Positions 23,549 to 36,411 are shown, counted from the stretch's first letter. The stretch: DNA of 64,000 bases from Cunninghamia lanceolata (GCA_027924645.1 BSBN01001688.1:1054001-1118000), one strand, 5' to 3'. Notes: generated by a model from the letters alone, not told the origin. Numbers and translations are program-made.

Positions 23549-26500
23549 TCATCTACCAACTGAATATAATGAAATATACGAGTCGACATTACAAGATCTT
23601 CTTAAAGAAAGATGAGGACAAGGGGTTGCAACTTCATGAAACTCCACATTTGGAGAGTGATGTGTTTGGAATTGACATGCTTCCTTTAATTCTAACACCA
23701 CCTCATTCATTGTAGGCCTATGCACGGAAGAAGGTGAAGTACAAACCATTGCCAATTTTGCCACTTTTTGCATTTCATCTTTATTATAATTGTTGAGCAA
23801 AGTAGGATCTGCTATGTTCTCTATGTCTTCCTTTAACATGGATGCTCTTACCTGACATAAAGAACAACTTATAATTTAGTGGTAACAATCAAATTTTAAT
23901 ATTAGATATTTTAAGTTTTCATAATCTATAGCTATTTTGGAATAATAATTGAAAATAAACTTTTAATTATTCTAATTTTAATTGAAGATTTTTAAAAATC
24001 TCTATTATAATTACCCAGCTAGTGATGTGTACATATTCCCCAATAGAGGTTGAGTGGTCTTCAAAGTGAGGATGTTTTCCACTAATAATCTCCATCAAAA
24101 CAACTCCAAAGCTATAAACATCACTTTTTTTTGTCAATCGACGTGTAGTGTAATACCTGTAGAAAACCAACTAGTAAGTTCATTTTATCATTAAATTAAG
24201 AAAAAGCAAGAGGACATCAATCCTTTTGAGGGAAACTCTCAACCTCCTCTTTAGATGGTTTAGGGAATAGTTGATACTCTTGTAGGAAATCCTCAAACTC
24301 CTTGTTAAGTGGTTAAGAGCATAAGCAGCCGTCTTGGAAGAAGTCTTTAACCTCTTCTTTGGATTGTCCAAGGCATAAGTGACTTGATCAAATTACTTTG
24401 GTATAAGATCTAGGACACCTAGCAGCTCAACACCTCCTTATTTATGCACATCCTTAATGGGGAAGAATTACTACTATTAATAGACTAAGTAGACTAACAT
24501 ATTGAGATTATCTATTAATAATATATTAAGATTATGTATTGATAATGCAATTAACTAATATATGTGAGCCTTTATTCTATGAGTTCGTTCTTTGATAACT
24601 CCATCTGGTTGATTCCTTTTTTAAGGGTAACTAGTCCTTTGAGATAAACAGAGCAGGGCAGGGTTCTCTACATCATACTTGACATGATGGACTCTAAGAG
24701 GTTGAAGGACTAAGACCCTTAAATAATTCACATATAAATGAATTAAGTATCAATAAAGAAAAGAAAAGCATATTTACTCCGGATCTAGATATCCAGTGGT
24801 GCCCTTTACAAGGGTAGATACGTGTGTAGCTCCATCCAAAGGTCCCATCTTTGACAACCCAAAATCTGCTATTTTTGCTTCCATCTGATCATTCAGCAGG
24901 ATATTGGAGCTCTTTACGTCTCTGTGAATAATGCCTGGCCTGCAGCCTACATGCAAATATTCCAATCCTGCTAAAAGATAGGCAACAGTTAGACCCCATG
25001 ATCTTTTTCAAGATTTGCACCGAGCTTTTTAGTTGCCACAAGTATCTGACTAACCTTGGGCAGCATCCAATGCAATGTTCAGTCTTCTTTCCCATCCTAG
25101 ATTATTTTCTGAAGAAGTTTGACCTGAAACCAAGCAATGCAGACCATTGATTGAATGAGCAGAAAACATTCCTTTCTATCATATACATGCGCATGAGTTA
25201 TACAATTAAGCAACTTTGTGAACCATACCATCAAGACAATGTCGCAGGTCTCCATTAGACATGTATTCATATATAAGAACCAAATTTTGCTCATCTGTGC
25301 AGTAGCCCACGAGTTTTACGAGATTCTTATGGTGTAATTTGGAGAGAACACCTACCTGCAGCAGCCAATGAATTTTACAAAGACTCGTAAGGTATAGTTT
25401 GGAGAACAGATCTCCCTGCAGCAATTGTACTTGGTTTTGATTATGAAGGTCGAAGACATCAAAGATATTAAACTTTAATAGTGCTTAGTTTTTGTTGGAG
25501 AGATTCAAGTTCTCAAGTTTTAATTGTAAATTGTGTATGAACAAGTCCTTGGTTATACCTCTGTAGAAAACTCTATGGCACCTTGACGTGATTTATCAGA
25601 CAAGATTTTGACTGCCACATCCTTGTCTTGAAAACAACCAAGAAAAACAGGTCCATATCCTCCTTTTCCAATCTGTGTCTGAAAGCTGCTAGTCATACCT
25701 CTTACCTCGTCGTAACTGAATGATCGACATACATCCAATTTGACAAGATCTAAATGCCCTGTTTCAGTTTTCCCTGCATTTTGCCCATTTTAGTGTACAC
25801 AAGAATCTGTTTCCTTTTATTAAAAATGAAAACACAAAAGTACAGAGCAAATGTAAAGGCAAGATGGCTTAAGATGACTTACCTTTAGGGATTTTTCTGC
25901 TTGATTTAAGTTTGATAAACATTAATATTGCAGTAATAGTTATAAGTATTCCAACCCCTGCTACTATTAACCAAACAAGTGATTTGCTCGTCTTTCTTTT
26001 TGGGGTATCCTTGCAAATGCCTGTTTGGCAAAGCATTTGATTGCCATCGACACTGAAAAATTAACATAAATATTAAACATATGAATCTTACCATACCGAC
26101 AACATAATTACTGATTGATTTGTGTTGCAAGAAAAAAAAACTCGCCTCAGAATGAGTTCTCCACGTTGCTGTTTCTCAACTAGACCATTTGGCACCGATC
26201 CATTTAAGTGGTTGTCTATCAAATTCCTATATTTCAAAAGAAATTTTCTTAAAATACTCTACATAGTTTGAGTAATATAGCATACTTAAAGGTATATTAC
26301 CTATCCATTTTATAAGACAGAGTGACATTATTAATGTCCTGAAAACTCTTATAAGTAGAAATGCCCAGATGCATATGTTTCAACTCACAGTTCCTCAAGA
26401 TTGGAGAGGCTAGCCAGAGCCTCTGGTATTGAACCACTCAAATTATTTCTTGCCAAATCCCTGCAAGCAGGAATAAGAACACATTTTTTTTGTATATCAA

Positions 26501-29500
26501 ATGCGGTATTGACTTTCAACAAGCTAAACATTAGGAAAAAAAAGAAGTTAGAATTTGTTACTGACAACTTAACAAGAGCAGAAAGATGGCCGAAGCTTGG
26601 AGGTATAGTGCCATTCAGACGCTTGTCCGGGAGTATCCTGTATGTTATATCTCTTCGTGTTTAGTTGAGATTTACAGCATTGTGCAACTAAATTGATCAA
26701 ATTATAAAAACTACATTAATGTTCAAATTATAACCACAATTGGTCAAAGAGATTGTAAAAAGTACAGCTTAGGATAGGTAAGAGGAGCACCCAACAAATT
26801 TCTAATGTAGTATAAAATTGTTCAACCACAACATGTACAACATGCTAAAAGAGTTAGAAATTCCCTAAAAAGGCTCAAATAACTTGTATGGGACAGTGTA
26901 CATGCACTCTAAGCTCTCTGGAATAGCAATAGTCAGACATCTGACTATTTATGTGAACATTTGAGTGCCTATAAACAGGCAATACATTGACCACAAAAGA
27001 ATGTTTTAGAAGACAAATCTAAGGAAGTCATCAGAAATACAAGTGACGCTATGATTTGAAGAATATTCTGTAGACAGAATCTAAGAATGCATGTGTCCAT
27101 CGAATTGAAGAATGACATTGTGATGGAGTCTAAAAATGTTTCAGAGAATGGCCTGTGTTTTCTTTGGAGTAAGATTCTCTTTATTATATTAACTTTTTTA
27201 ACTCTTATTTTTTTTTAATGTTTAAAACCAATAAACCTAATAACTATATTATTGTAACTATTTAAAAATATAATTTTTTTGTTATTTTATAAAAATTTTA
27301 TCAAAAATAAATTTTCTTATTAAATTATCGTTAAAAATTTAAATTTTTATGATAGCTTACAACATAAAATATAGGTTGTGGAATTTGACACTATTTAACA
27401 TTGTATGGAAATAAAATTTACATAAATAGTTTAGGGCAACAAAGGTGATCCAAAAGGATCTGGAAAATATATGGAACTGGAAAACATGATTCAAATGTAG
27501 GGACATGTGTCTAACAGTGTTAGTGGTAAAGTGTTTCTGAGAGAGTTACACTGCAACAATATTCGGGAGAGACTTACACTGCAATAATCCTTGGTGACGA
27601 CTGTTGATTGCAATCCACCCAATCCCAAGAGTATTTCTGTGGCAGACAAGGATCACCCATCCACTCGTTTTCCAGATTAAAGTGTTTTGCAATGTCAGCA
27701 AGTGCATTCACTGTAAAACTGACAGATGTTTTAGTAAGCCATTCAAATTTATCCATTTTCCCTAAAAAACAACCACCATAAAACAATTTTAAGCAAATAC
27801 AAACCATCTTCACTGTTAGTTCCGTTTTTGAATGGGCTGCTATATTGGTAGACTTCAAAGCCATTGAGAATGGCACCCACGGTCGATCGATTGGTGGGAC
27901 TAAGAAAAAATCTGACTTGTTTCGAGCCAGTAAATTTCCAGCGTCCGTAATTAACAAGTGATTCGAGGTAGTTATCTAATTCAATGGTAGCCCATGAATT
28001 TCCATCCAGAGTAACAGTGAACTCCCTAATTGCATTACCTCCAAGTTGCTCTACTTCGGCGAAGCATATCACAAAGTAGTATTCACCAATTTCTGCAACA
28101 GTCCAATTCCATGTGATACTTCCCACGCTCTTATTGTGGGCCATCAAGGCGGTTCTAAACACAGCTGATGGTATTTCAAATTTTTCTCCTGAAGAAATGT
28201 AATTTGTGGTATTCATATAAACCAAATCTATTCCTGCTTGGTACGTCCAAATCCTATCAAATTCATCGTCTGGATATCTGCACAAAACCACTTTGAGATC
28301 AATAGCTTAACCTTTATTTCTTGCCTTTTATGCTTATACAAGATGTTCACAGTAGACATGTATTTATTCATCTTCCACCAGAAAAACCCAAAAAACAAGA
28401 AAAAGGGTACAAGTCATAGAGAAAGAAACTACCTTAGAGCTGATTTTGACAATCTTCCATAATCCAAGCGGCCTATACCGAGTAAAGAGAGATCTTGTCC
28501 TACAACCTCATACATAGATGGCTTGATAGGGCGAAGTTCCAAGGCAGAAATGAAAGGAACATCATCTCTACTTCGAGCAACACACACATTAATAGAGGGA
28601 CCCCTGGCCATGGCAATTATTTCCTTCGTAATGATCTCTCTACTCGTGTTTATTACAACAGTAACCCAAGGATTAGCATCAATCAGCAATTCAAATTGTG
28701 GTTGTGACTGAAGGCCGTCATAGTTACCATATAAAAAAGAGGCACGGATTATGTATTTTCTACCCCACAGAGCAGTTAAATTGTAGCAATTCCGCTTGCC
28801 TTGAGGAAAACAGCGAAGCTGTTTTAGTGGCTGCTCCACCTCTCCCTCCAACTCGGCAGTCAAAATGCTTTTTTTTTCACCTGCCTTAATGTATTGTTCA
28901 TCTGAGGTCCAGCTAATGCCCCGGGCATCCTTATATTCCCCTTCTCCTCCACAATCCAGGCTGATGAATCCTGCAGATATAACATCATCACATCTATTAA
29001 GCAACAGCAGCAATGCCAAATTAAGAAAGGAGAAGCAGCGAGCTGATGAAGATTTGAACATTTTACTTTGCTTGCGTAGTTGCGAATTAAATAAGAAAGT
29101 TACATTAAGAATGCTTCACTCTGGATGGTAATAGAAAGGTGGAATACACCAGTTGTTTAACCCTTCCATGTTTGACAGCTAAAGAATGTTGAGTATAAAG
29201 AGCAGCAAGCATAGCAGACTAAATTAATGAACAGAACAGCAAAACAATGGAATGAGCGAACATTCAACAATCATACAGAGACAGAGACAACACGAATTAT
29301 GCGGTTCACCATTAATGGCTACGTCCACAGGAAAAGCAAGGGAAACTCTGTTTTATTATACAGCAGCATATACAATGTATTTTCATCAGTGATACATATG
29401 AGAAATGAAGTCTCATTCTTTATAGACACAAAGAATAGCTTCAAGAGAAAAAGAGGAGCATCTGAAGGGACACTGTCAAAGAGACCATTGGACTTCACTA

Positions 29501-30071
29501 CTCAACAAAGAATTTAAGCGTCCACAGTCCATATTATTTTGAAAAAGAGATTTTAAAAGAATAAGTAAACCCACGAGAATGACCTCCAAAGATATTAGAA
29601 AGTCCAGAGTTGAGGGTGTATGGAATAACTCATTTTCAAAAATGTTTAACAATTAAATAGGAAGTTCAGGATTTTTGGGGGAAATAACATGCTTCCAAAT
29701 CAATCATAACTACAATTAATATAAAATTGAATTTAAGTTGGAGTAAATAAAATATAGTTCCACTAATATTGGAACAGAGTAAATAAAATATAGTCCACAG
29801 ACACAAACTAATCTATGATGATCAAACAAAACAGGATTGTTCAGATTATGTCCTTTCAAAAGCATGTATAATAAAATGGTTTGTTTTAAATCCCTTCATG
29901 TTGAGAGGGGTTGGCTGTATAAAGCTTACAAAAATTTCAGGAGAACTTAAGAAAATTTGTAATTTTATAAAAGAATAAGAATATCTTACCTGGTTGTGCA
30001 TACAGAACGCTGCATATAGAAAGAACCAACAAAAATTTGAAGGATACTGTTTCTAAATTTGCTCCCACCAT
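23549..30071 (-). CDS. Malectin-like LRR receptor-like serine/threonine kinase (LRR-I type), 14 exons, 888 aa
   Basis: Plasma-membrane receptor kinase expected to sense an extracellular ligand and signal by Ser/Thr phosphorylation. Exons on the minus strand: 29990-30071, 28433-28970, 27805-28277, 27578-27710, 26566-26637, 26389-26460, 26146-26226, 25883-26052, 25559-25773, 25229-25355, 25055-25123, 24778-24967, 24015-24156, 23549-23851. All phases agree and the total is 2667 nt. Signal peptide residues 1-26 ([14 protein letters not shown]); malectin-like domain about 28-365 ([21 protein letters not shown]); GDPC motif 383-386; three LRRs about 409-483, on 72-72-81 nt exons; LSVDGN; transmembrane helix about 508-531; kinase about 560-840 with [12 protein letters not shown] (Lys about 596), HRDVKSSN (Asp about 694), DFG about 712 and GTTGYLDPE. 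An RD-type kinase with all catalytic residues present. The intron after exon 7 uses a GC donor; exon 5 uses GTCAGT. The start could instead be at 29061 (see the alternative leader). Splicing is inferred, not observed. Confidence 0.92.
24233..24394. repeat. 54-bp tandem repeat in intron 12 of the kinase gene
   Basis: Three diverged units start at 24233, 24287 and 24341 (aaactctcaacctcctc, aaatcctcaaactcctt, aagtctttaacctcttc). A short minus-strand ORF over it has an 18-residue period only because 54 is a multiple of three. The 621-bp intron is otherwise AT-rich. Confidence 0.75.
25382..25425 (-). repeat. Decayed tandem copy of the start of kinase exon 10, with its acceptor
   Basis: About 45 bases resemble 25320-25364 at a 60-bp offset, including ctgcag acceptor text in both (25356-25361 and 25416-25421). 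Minus-strand translation of the copy gives [12 protein letters not shown] beside the true [11 protein letters not shown]. Only the 25355 acceptor keeps the kinase frame and family sequence. Confidence 0.6.
26638..27577 (-). other. Intron 4 of the kinase gene
   Basis: A 940-bp AT-rich intron between the GDPC exon and the first LRR exon. Donor GTAAGT at 27572-27577; acceptor CAG at 26638-26640. No coding content or bounded repeat seen. Confidence 0.7.
28971..29061 (-). other. Alternative in-frame leader (second signal-peptide-like start) of the kinase
   Basis: From ATG 29061 the open frame runs without a stop into exon 2, giving [20 protein letters not shown] and then ...SAG before FISLDCGG. 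It has a basic start, a hydrophobic core and small residues before the mature part, like a signal peptide. The upstream exon at 29990-30071 splices into the same frame and matches the conserved position of intron 1 in LRR-I genes, so I chose that as the main start. Both could be used from different promoters, or this leader could be intron sequence that reads open by chance. Confidence 0.45.
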
Positions 30072-31925
30072 CCTGATTACAATAAGAATGCCTTCCAACT
30101 CTTTCTTAAATGTTATCTTATACACTTCTCAACATTTTGGGAAAAAAATTGAGTGCAGATTAACTTTTTAAACAATCCAATAGTCAAAAGGAAACCTAAA
30201 GTCTCTAATGCTATTGACTATTTAACATTAAACCTTTTAACATTTTACTTAAATCATTTAAGCAAGTCACTAATGCTATTGACTATTGATTCTGTAGTTA
30301 AGAAGCGAGGAAAAAAATGCACGAAATTTTTTTTTGCCCTATAAAAGTTTGGGATAATATCTTAGACTATCAAACACGTAACTAGTACTTTGTTTGTTAC
30401 GAAGAGAGCAAGGACTTTTCTTTTCAAGGTGGGGCCCACAACGAGAAAAAATTCACATAGTACGCGTTTAGAATTAAATTATTACCTGCCTTTAATGTTT
30501 GAAGGAGATACGACTAGATCCTCACTCCACACACTTCTTCCTTGAAACATCAGTAAATTCATTGACTTTGAAAATTCAACTATTTAATTAGCGTATGTCT
30601 ATTATCATTAATTAAGATATGGTTGTAAGGGTAAAATCACACCCTATATAAATTATGACTAATAACTAGCACTTGCACCCATAGGAACAATCGGAGAGTT
30701 TAAAAAAAAAATTGGCATGAATTTTTTTACAGCCGTGAGACAATTATAATGTTCACATATACTGAATTATCATTAATGTAATGGGTATTTTGATAGGTAT
30801 CTTTAATGAGTGTATTATGTAAATAAATACAAAATTTGAAAGAAATATAAGTTTTTTAAATTTTGGCAACAAAAAATTGGTTGTCTAGTGTAGTCAAGGA
30901 GGGGTTGGAGCGCATTGGTGTTTGAAATATGTAGCAATATGAGGTGGTGATTGCATTTAGATGATCTTCCTCTCTCTTCCTAAGGGAGACTTGTATTTTT
31001 TTTGGCATGTGGGCATACCCCTAGTAGTTGAATGCTAGTAAGATTTGTGAATTGTTAGGTGATGGACCTAGTGAACATGAGACACTTTTTAACATAGAGA
31101 CATGAACCACAACTATGCAAATAAGACAACCTATAACCTCACCCTAGGTTAAAACTTGAGGAAACAATTAAAGGTACCATTTGAACAACCATAATAGTAT
31201 CTGATGCCCTTCGAATCTTCCCACATATTTTTATATGGTGTAGAAAGATTGTCTACCTCTAGTTGCACAATGATTCTTTCTTGAACATGTCAACCATGTG
31301 CCATGTCTTTGTCTACCTACGACCTAGCTCGAACTTGAAATTATTCTAAATCCTACTTTGTTTGTTATGTTGCATTTGAATTTAAATCTTGTCTTACATT
31401 CTTGGACATGAGACATCCACTAAAATAGAGTTGATTGGGGTATTTACATCTGTTGAGCATGTTTCAACTTCAAATCCAAGGTGCTTATTAGAATCTAGTC
31501 GAGTGGCACTTTCATGTCTACCAACATAATGTAGGTTGGGCTTGAAGTTTTTATAAATTATGTGCTTCACTTGAATTCTCATGTCCAAAATGTAATCTCA
31601 TGCCATGTTCTTGGACCCAAGAATGCAAATATGTCATGATTAATCTAATTCTCATGTTTGTAAGTTAAGAAACTAAAGTCTAATGTTAAATATGTTTTAT
31701 GTCATCTTGCAAACTCAAAGCTATATTAAATTCCATCTATTGGAAGCCTTCACATCTGTAATATAAAGTGTTTGGCATCTGGTGCATGTTTAACAAACCC
31801 CAACATCCCTATGTATTCTAGCTAACCAAGAGTTTCACATTCATGGTAAACGTCTTTCCAGTCCAAACCTAAATGTGCATATACAACATGTTTAACTTTA
31901 TTCTTGCATACATCAGGATACCAAC
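29148..31925. repeat. Segmental duplication, copy A (holds kinase exon 1)
   Basis: Colinear, diverged similarity to 31945-34185: aacccttccatg at 29160 and 31967; gagaatgacctc at 29575 and 32099; the atgatgatcaaacaaaac phrase at 29815 and 32321; tttaattagcg at 30583 and 32918; tagcaatatgaggtggtg at 30931 and its relative at 33211; and tatacaacatgtttaact near both ends. Copy A carries exon 1 and the MITE-like insertion. Apart from exon 1 no gene is seen from 30072 to 31925. Confidence 0.85.
29188..29506. mobile_element. MITE-like insertion in intron 1 of the kinase gene, 319 bp
   Basis: Bounded by an 8-bp terminal inverted repeat, gttgagta...tactcaac, and by direct repeats aaagaat at 29181-29187 and 29507-29513. 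The paralogous segment near 31983 has a single aaagaat and no insertion, so it is the empty site. A target duplication of 7-8 bp fits a hAT-like family, but the short inverted repeat does not fix the superfamily. No transposase coding. Confidence 0.7.
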
Positions 31926-31944
31926 AACACAAGTAAACAACTGG

Positions 31945-34185
31945 TGTGTTGACTAGTTATTTAAACCCTTCCATGCTTCACAACCAAAGAATTTAAGCCT
32001 CCACAATCCATAATATTTTGAAAAAGAGTTTTGAAAAGAACTGCATGTAGAATAAGCTTATGATTACTTTCACACTACTTTTAAACCCACCATACTGATG
32101 AGAATGACCTCTAAAGATATAAGAAATTCTAGAGTTTTGATTTCTCGATGCAAGGTGTATGGAATAACTCATTTTAAAAAATGATTAACAATTAAAAAGA
32201 AAAGTTTAGGTTTTTTGGGGGGAAATAATAGGCTTCCAAACCAGTCATAGCTACAACCAATATGAAGTTGGAGTAAATAAAATATAGTTCCACAAATACT
32301 ACCACAAACATAAACTAATTTATGATGATCAAACAAAACACAATTTTTGAGATATGTCCTTCTAAAAACATGTATAATAAAATGGCTTTTTTTAAAATCT
32401 TTTCACGTTGAAAGGGGTTGGTTGTACCCAGAAATAAATTATAGATCTTACAAGTTCTCCCCATGGTAACCAAAAATAAATTAGAAAAGTAAGAATATCT
32501 TACATCTTTTAAAAACCCTCTTTTTACTTTTATATTTAAAAAAAAAAAAGAGTATCTCATATCACTATATAGAACATTGCATATTGAAAGAGTTAAAAAA
32601 ATGAAGGCTAATATTTTTAAAATTATCTTTTACACTACTCAACATTTTATAAAAAATATGAATATAACTTAGAAAGAAATTTCTCATAATTCAATAATCA
32701 AAATAAACTTAAAATTGACTATTTAATCCCCCACAAGGGTTCTGAAATGAAGTCAGAACAAAGAAAAGTCCGTGTTAAGAAAAACTTTAGAATCCCGAAA
32801 TTAATGTGAATCTCATTCCCCAGCGTGTTGACTCCGCCTTAATGTTTGATGGAGATGCGTATCACATGTTTTCCTTGAAACATCACTAAATTCAATGACT
32901 TTGAAAACTCAACTATTTAATTAGCGTTGATTATCCTATCATTAATTAAGATAGGGTTGTGGGGGTAAAAGCATATCTCATTTAGGTTATTAAATAATTT
33001 AAGTAAATATATGAATAATAATTAGGAATTTTGAATGCATTAAACTATTATCAATGTGATGGATATGCTAATATGTATTTGTAATGAGTGCATTATGTAA
33101 ATAAATACGAAATTTGAAAAAAATGTAAGTTTATGTATAATTTGGCAACAAAAAATAGGGTATGAAGTGTAGCTTTGAAGGGGTTGGTGCACATTCTTGT
33201 TTGAAATGTTTAGCAATATGAAGTTGTGATTGCATTAAACAACCCCCCTCCCTCTTCCTAAGGGAGACATACACATTGTCTTGCATGCGGGCATACCCCT
33301 AGTAGTTGAATGCTAGGAAGATGTGTGGCTATGCCAAGCGATGGACTCGCAATACTAAAGTTCAAACATGAGACACTTTTTAATATAGAGACATGAACCA
33401 CAATTGTGTAAATAAGGTAGCCTATAACCTCACCCAAATTAAAATTCACGGGGAAACAATTAAAGGTATCGTCTAAATAACAATAATAGTATCTAATGCC
33501 CTTTGAATCTTTCCACATGTTTTTCATATGGTGTAGCAATCTTGTCTAACTCTACTTGCACAACAATTCATTCTTCAACATGTCAACCATTGTTATGTCT
33601 TTGTCTACCTATGACCTAGCCTAAGCTCAAAATTATTCTAAATCCTACTTTGTTTTTGTTGCATCCGAATTTAAATCATGTGTTACATTCCTAGACCCAA
33701 GGCATCCACTAAAATATAGTTAACGAGCCTTCACATCCATTAATCATGTTTCAACTTTGAACTCGAGGTGCTTGTTGGAATCCAATCAAGTGGTGCTTTC
33801 GTGTCTACCGACATAAATGTGGCTCGGCCTTGAAGTTTTTATAAATTGTCTACATCACTCAAACTCTCATGTCCAAAATTTAATCTCAAGTCATGTTCTT
33901 CAACCCAAGAATGCAAATATGTCACAATTAATCTAATTCTCATGTATGTAAGTTAAGAAACCAAAGTCAAGTGTTTAATGTGTTTTATGTCATCTTGCAG
34001 ACCTAGAGATGTATTAAATTCTCTATCAAGAGCCTTGTATCTGTAATATGACGTATTTTGCATCCAATGTATTTAATAGACCCTAATGTTGCTATGTATT
34101 CTAGCTAACCAATATGGTAAATGTCTTTCAAGTCCAAACCTAGATGCGCATATACAACATGTTTAACTTTACTCTCACATCCACC
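31945..34185. repeat. Segmental duplication, copy B (upstream, decayed exon 1)
   Basis: Tandem partner of copy A, directly upstream of the kinase gene. The part matching exon 1 (about 32560-32640, minus strand) still reads as a hydrophobic segment (TLSICNVLY) but has lost the start codon context and the gtaag donor, so it is a dead first exon. No other gene-like content. Confidence 0.8.
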
Positions 34186-34502
34186 AATGCTCAATCTATA
34201 AGTGGCCTTATTGCAAGTCAAACCCAACCTTATCACTAACTTTAGTTTTTTTAAAAAAATTTATTTATGGAAACAACTGGATGACATAGATATCGACATC
34301 TCTAACCTTTTTATGAACAAGCAGATTACATGATGAGTAAGCATACATCTAAACTAGAAGTCATCCTTTAACTAAGCATCAATTAGCATCAAAGAGATTC
34401 ATTGTGAGGGTCTTTAATTAATTGCAATATCATGGGTACGATGTTTAGTAGATTTATGTATCTCCCTGAGCTTCAACTACCGGTGATATGCCCACATAAA
34501 TT
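34186..34502. other. Intergenic stretch, nothing recognised
   Basis: AT-rich sequence between copy B and the Copia LTR, without open frames or repeats that I can name. The five bases aaatt before 34503 would be half of the Copia target duplication, but the other half is lost. Confidence 0.4.
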
Positions 34503-36341
34503 TGTTAGAACACAAGGATATACTGAGAGGGGGGTGAATAAGTATACTCAGTACTTATTTCAGTTTAAAATCAATAATAAAAACTTCTAACTGCTTTAAG
34601 CAGAAGATCAACAAATTATACCAATCAAAGCACAACACATAAGCACACAGTCACAACACCATTTGATTTATGTGGAAAACCCAAGAAGGGAAGAACCACG
34701 GTGAGCAAGTTGCTTGGATCTACTGTCCAAATCCAGTGTCACAAATAAAGATAAAACATGATTAAAACATTATTTATAGGCTACAACCCAAAGGAAGCTG
34801 CAACTCCCTAAAATATAATGCAATGACACTTACATAATGAGGCTACAACCTCTGGATATTACATTTAATAGATTGTACTGAACAAACCACCTCCGCATCA
34901 TTCACACACTTAACTTTGTCACAAAACTTCACTTTCTTTGCCTAGCGAACACTGCTACCTCCAACACACCTTCACAAACATTCTCACATCTGCTCACACA
35001 TCTTTGCACACTCTCCCACACTCATACCTTCCTCAACAAACAAGATCTTTCATTTATACCTTCTGTAATTTCCAAATTCCTTCTCCCATGTCAGCCAAGA
35101 TGAAACGTGTAATCATGAAACGTGCAAGGCCACTCCAAGTCAGCATCTGAAAGTTGAATAAAATCAATGCGGTTCAAGCCAAGTGATAACCAAGACATAT
35201 TCTTTGTTAACACATCTTCCCAAGCAGGCGCACACTTCAAATCATTTGGCAGATCATCAAAGCCCATGAAGTTGGCCCAACAAACACTCATCCTTTCGCC
35301 CAATAGCTCCAGACCAAAAGTGGTACAAGAGAGAACAATTAATGTCATGTGGATCATTACACAAGCAACATAAGACTTATACAAGCCTTCTCAACCAATC
35401 CTTCCACTGAAATATATGTTTTCTTTCTGGCGCAAACAAACAAAAATTGAGCCTGGTATCACAAATGAATACTGAACACATAGTCTCGAGATAGAGCATT
35501 GAAAAACTAACTTGCGGTGCACTTCAGCACCTGGAACCTGAAATGAATCATCCAACTGAATATCTGAACTCATCTTCCAAACATCAAGGCCAAAGGATAA
35601 ATTGCGATAAAATGTGGTGGCTTCTGCTATCTCCTCTAGACAACCCTAGTTAGCAGCAGGATGTGTCTTTGTTCTGTTGACCCTAGAGAACCTTTGCGGT
35701 ACACCTTAGCAAATGAAACTTGAATATTATCTTCTCATCTATAAATGATCAACCTTCAAACCGCAGGACCTCAATTTCAACAATAGAGAAATGCAGAGCA
35801 TTTCTCAGACGCATCTTGACTACAACAAATTTGAACAATTATCTTCACTCTGCGAGCTCTAAAAACTTCTGTGTTAATCTCCAAGCTCTGAAATCAGGCA
35901 TATACAACATTCGCATATGTCCTTGAAAAACTCCCAAACTGCAAGGCTGTACTACCAAATGCAGAGGAATGCGGAGCATTCTCCCAAGCTTATTCTGTGC
36001 AAACTCTAGTGCCTTGGACAACTTGAATCTTTCTTTCAAAACTAAAGCAATGCATTTCCTCAGGGAATAATGAATACAATATTTGCCACATCAGAGACTA
36101 CATTCTCAACTTCATACAACAACAACAAACTCTTTTCTCAAAGCATGAATCTTCATGTTAGCACACCTTTTGTCTATACAACTTCAGGAGATATTGATGA
36201 CATTCATTACCTTGCTCTTCTCATCACAACTTCTCTGATCTATCTTCTTTTGTCTTCTTCTTTGATTACATTTCCTCAAACTTCTTTTATCATTACCTCT
36301 TGTCTCACACTGTTGACATCAATGACAACACAAGTGCAACA
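34503..36341 (-). repeat. 3' LTR of the Copia element, 1839 bp
   Basis: Plus-strand ends are TGTTAGAACACAAGG and ...GTGCAACA; on the minus strand the LTR starts TGTTGCAC directly after a ccaaagggggagat polypurine tract. It contains the phrase actgagaggggggtgaat, common near Copia LTR ends in plants. No second copy in the window. Confidence 0.75.
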
Positions 36342-36411
36342 ATCTCCCCCTTTGGCATTGATGGCAACACTTGACCTGATATGCAATTTTCTCCCCCTTT
36401 GACATCAAGGA
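36342..36411 (-). promoter_or_regulatory. Two polypurine tracts next to the Copia LTR
   Basis: Minus-strand ccaaagggggagat adjoins the LTR and gtcaaagggggagaaaatt lies about 45 bases upstream. Further tracts follow at 39620-39790 beyond the solo-LTR insertion. Confidence 0.7.

Noticed and set aside
25906..26130. 74-codon minus-strand open frame over kinase exon 8
   Set aside because: It is a shifted frame; the phase-consistent frame gives VDGN, the transmembrane helix and SSRKIPK.
31945..34185. A second receptor-kinase gene start
   Set aside because: The copy of exon 1 lacks a usable start and donor, and no malectin or kinase exon follows it.
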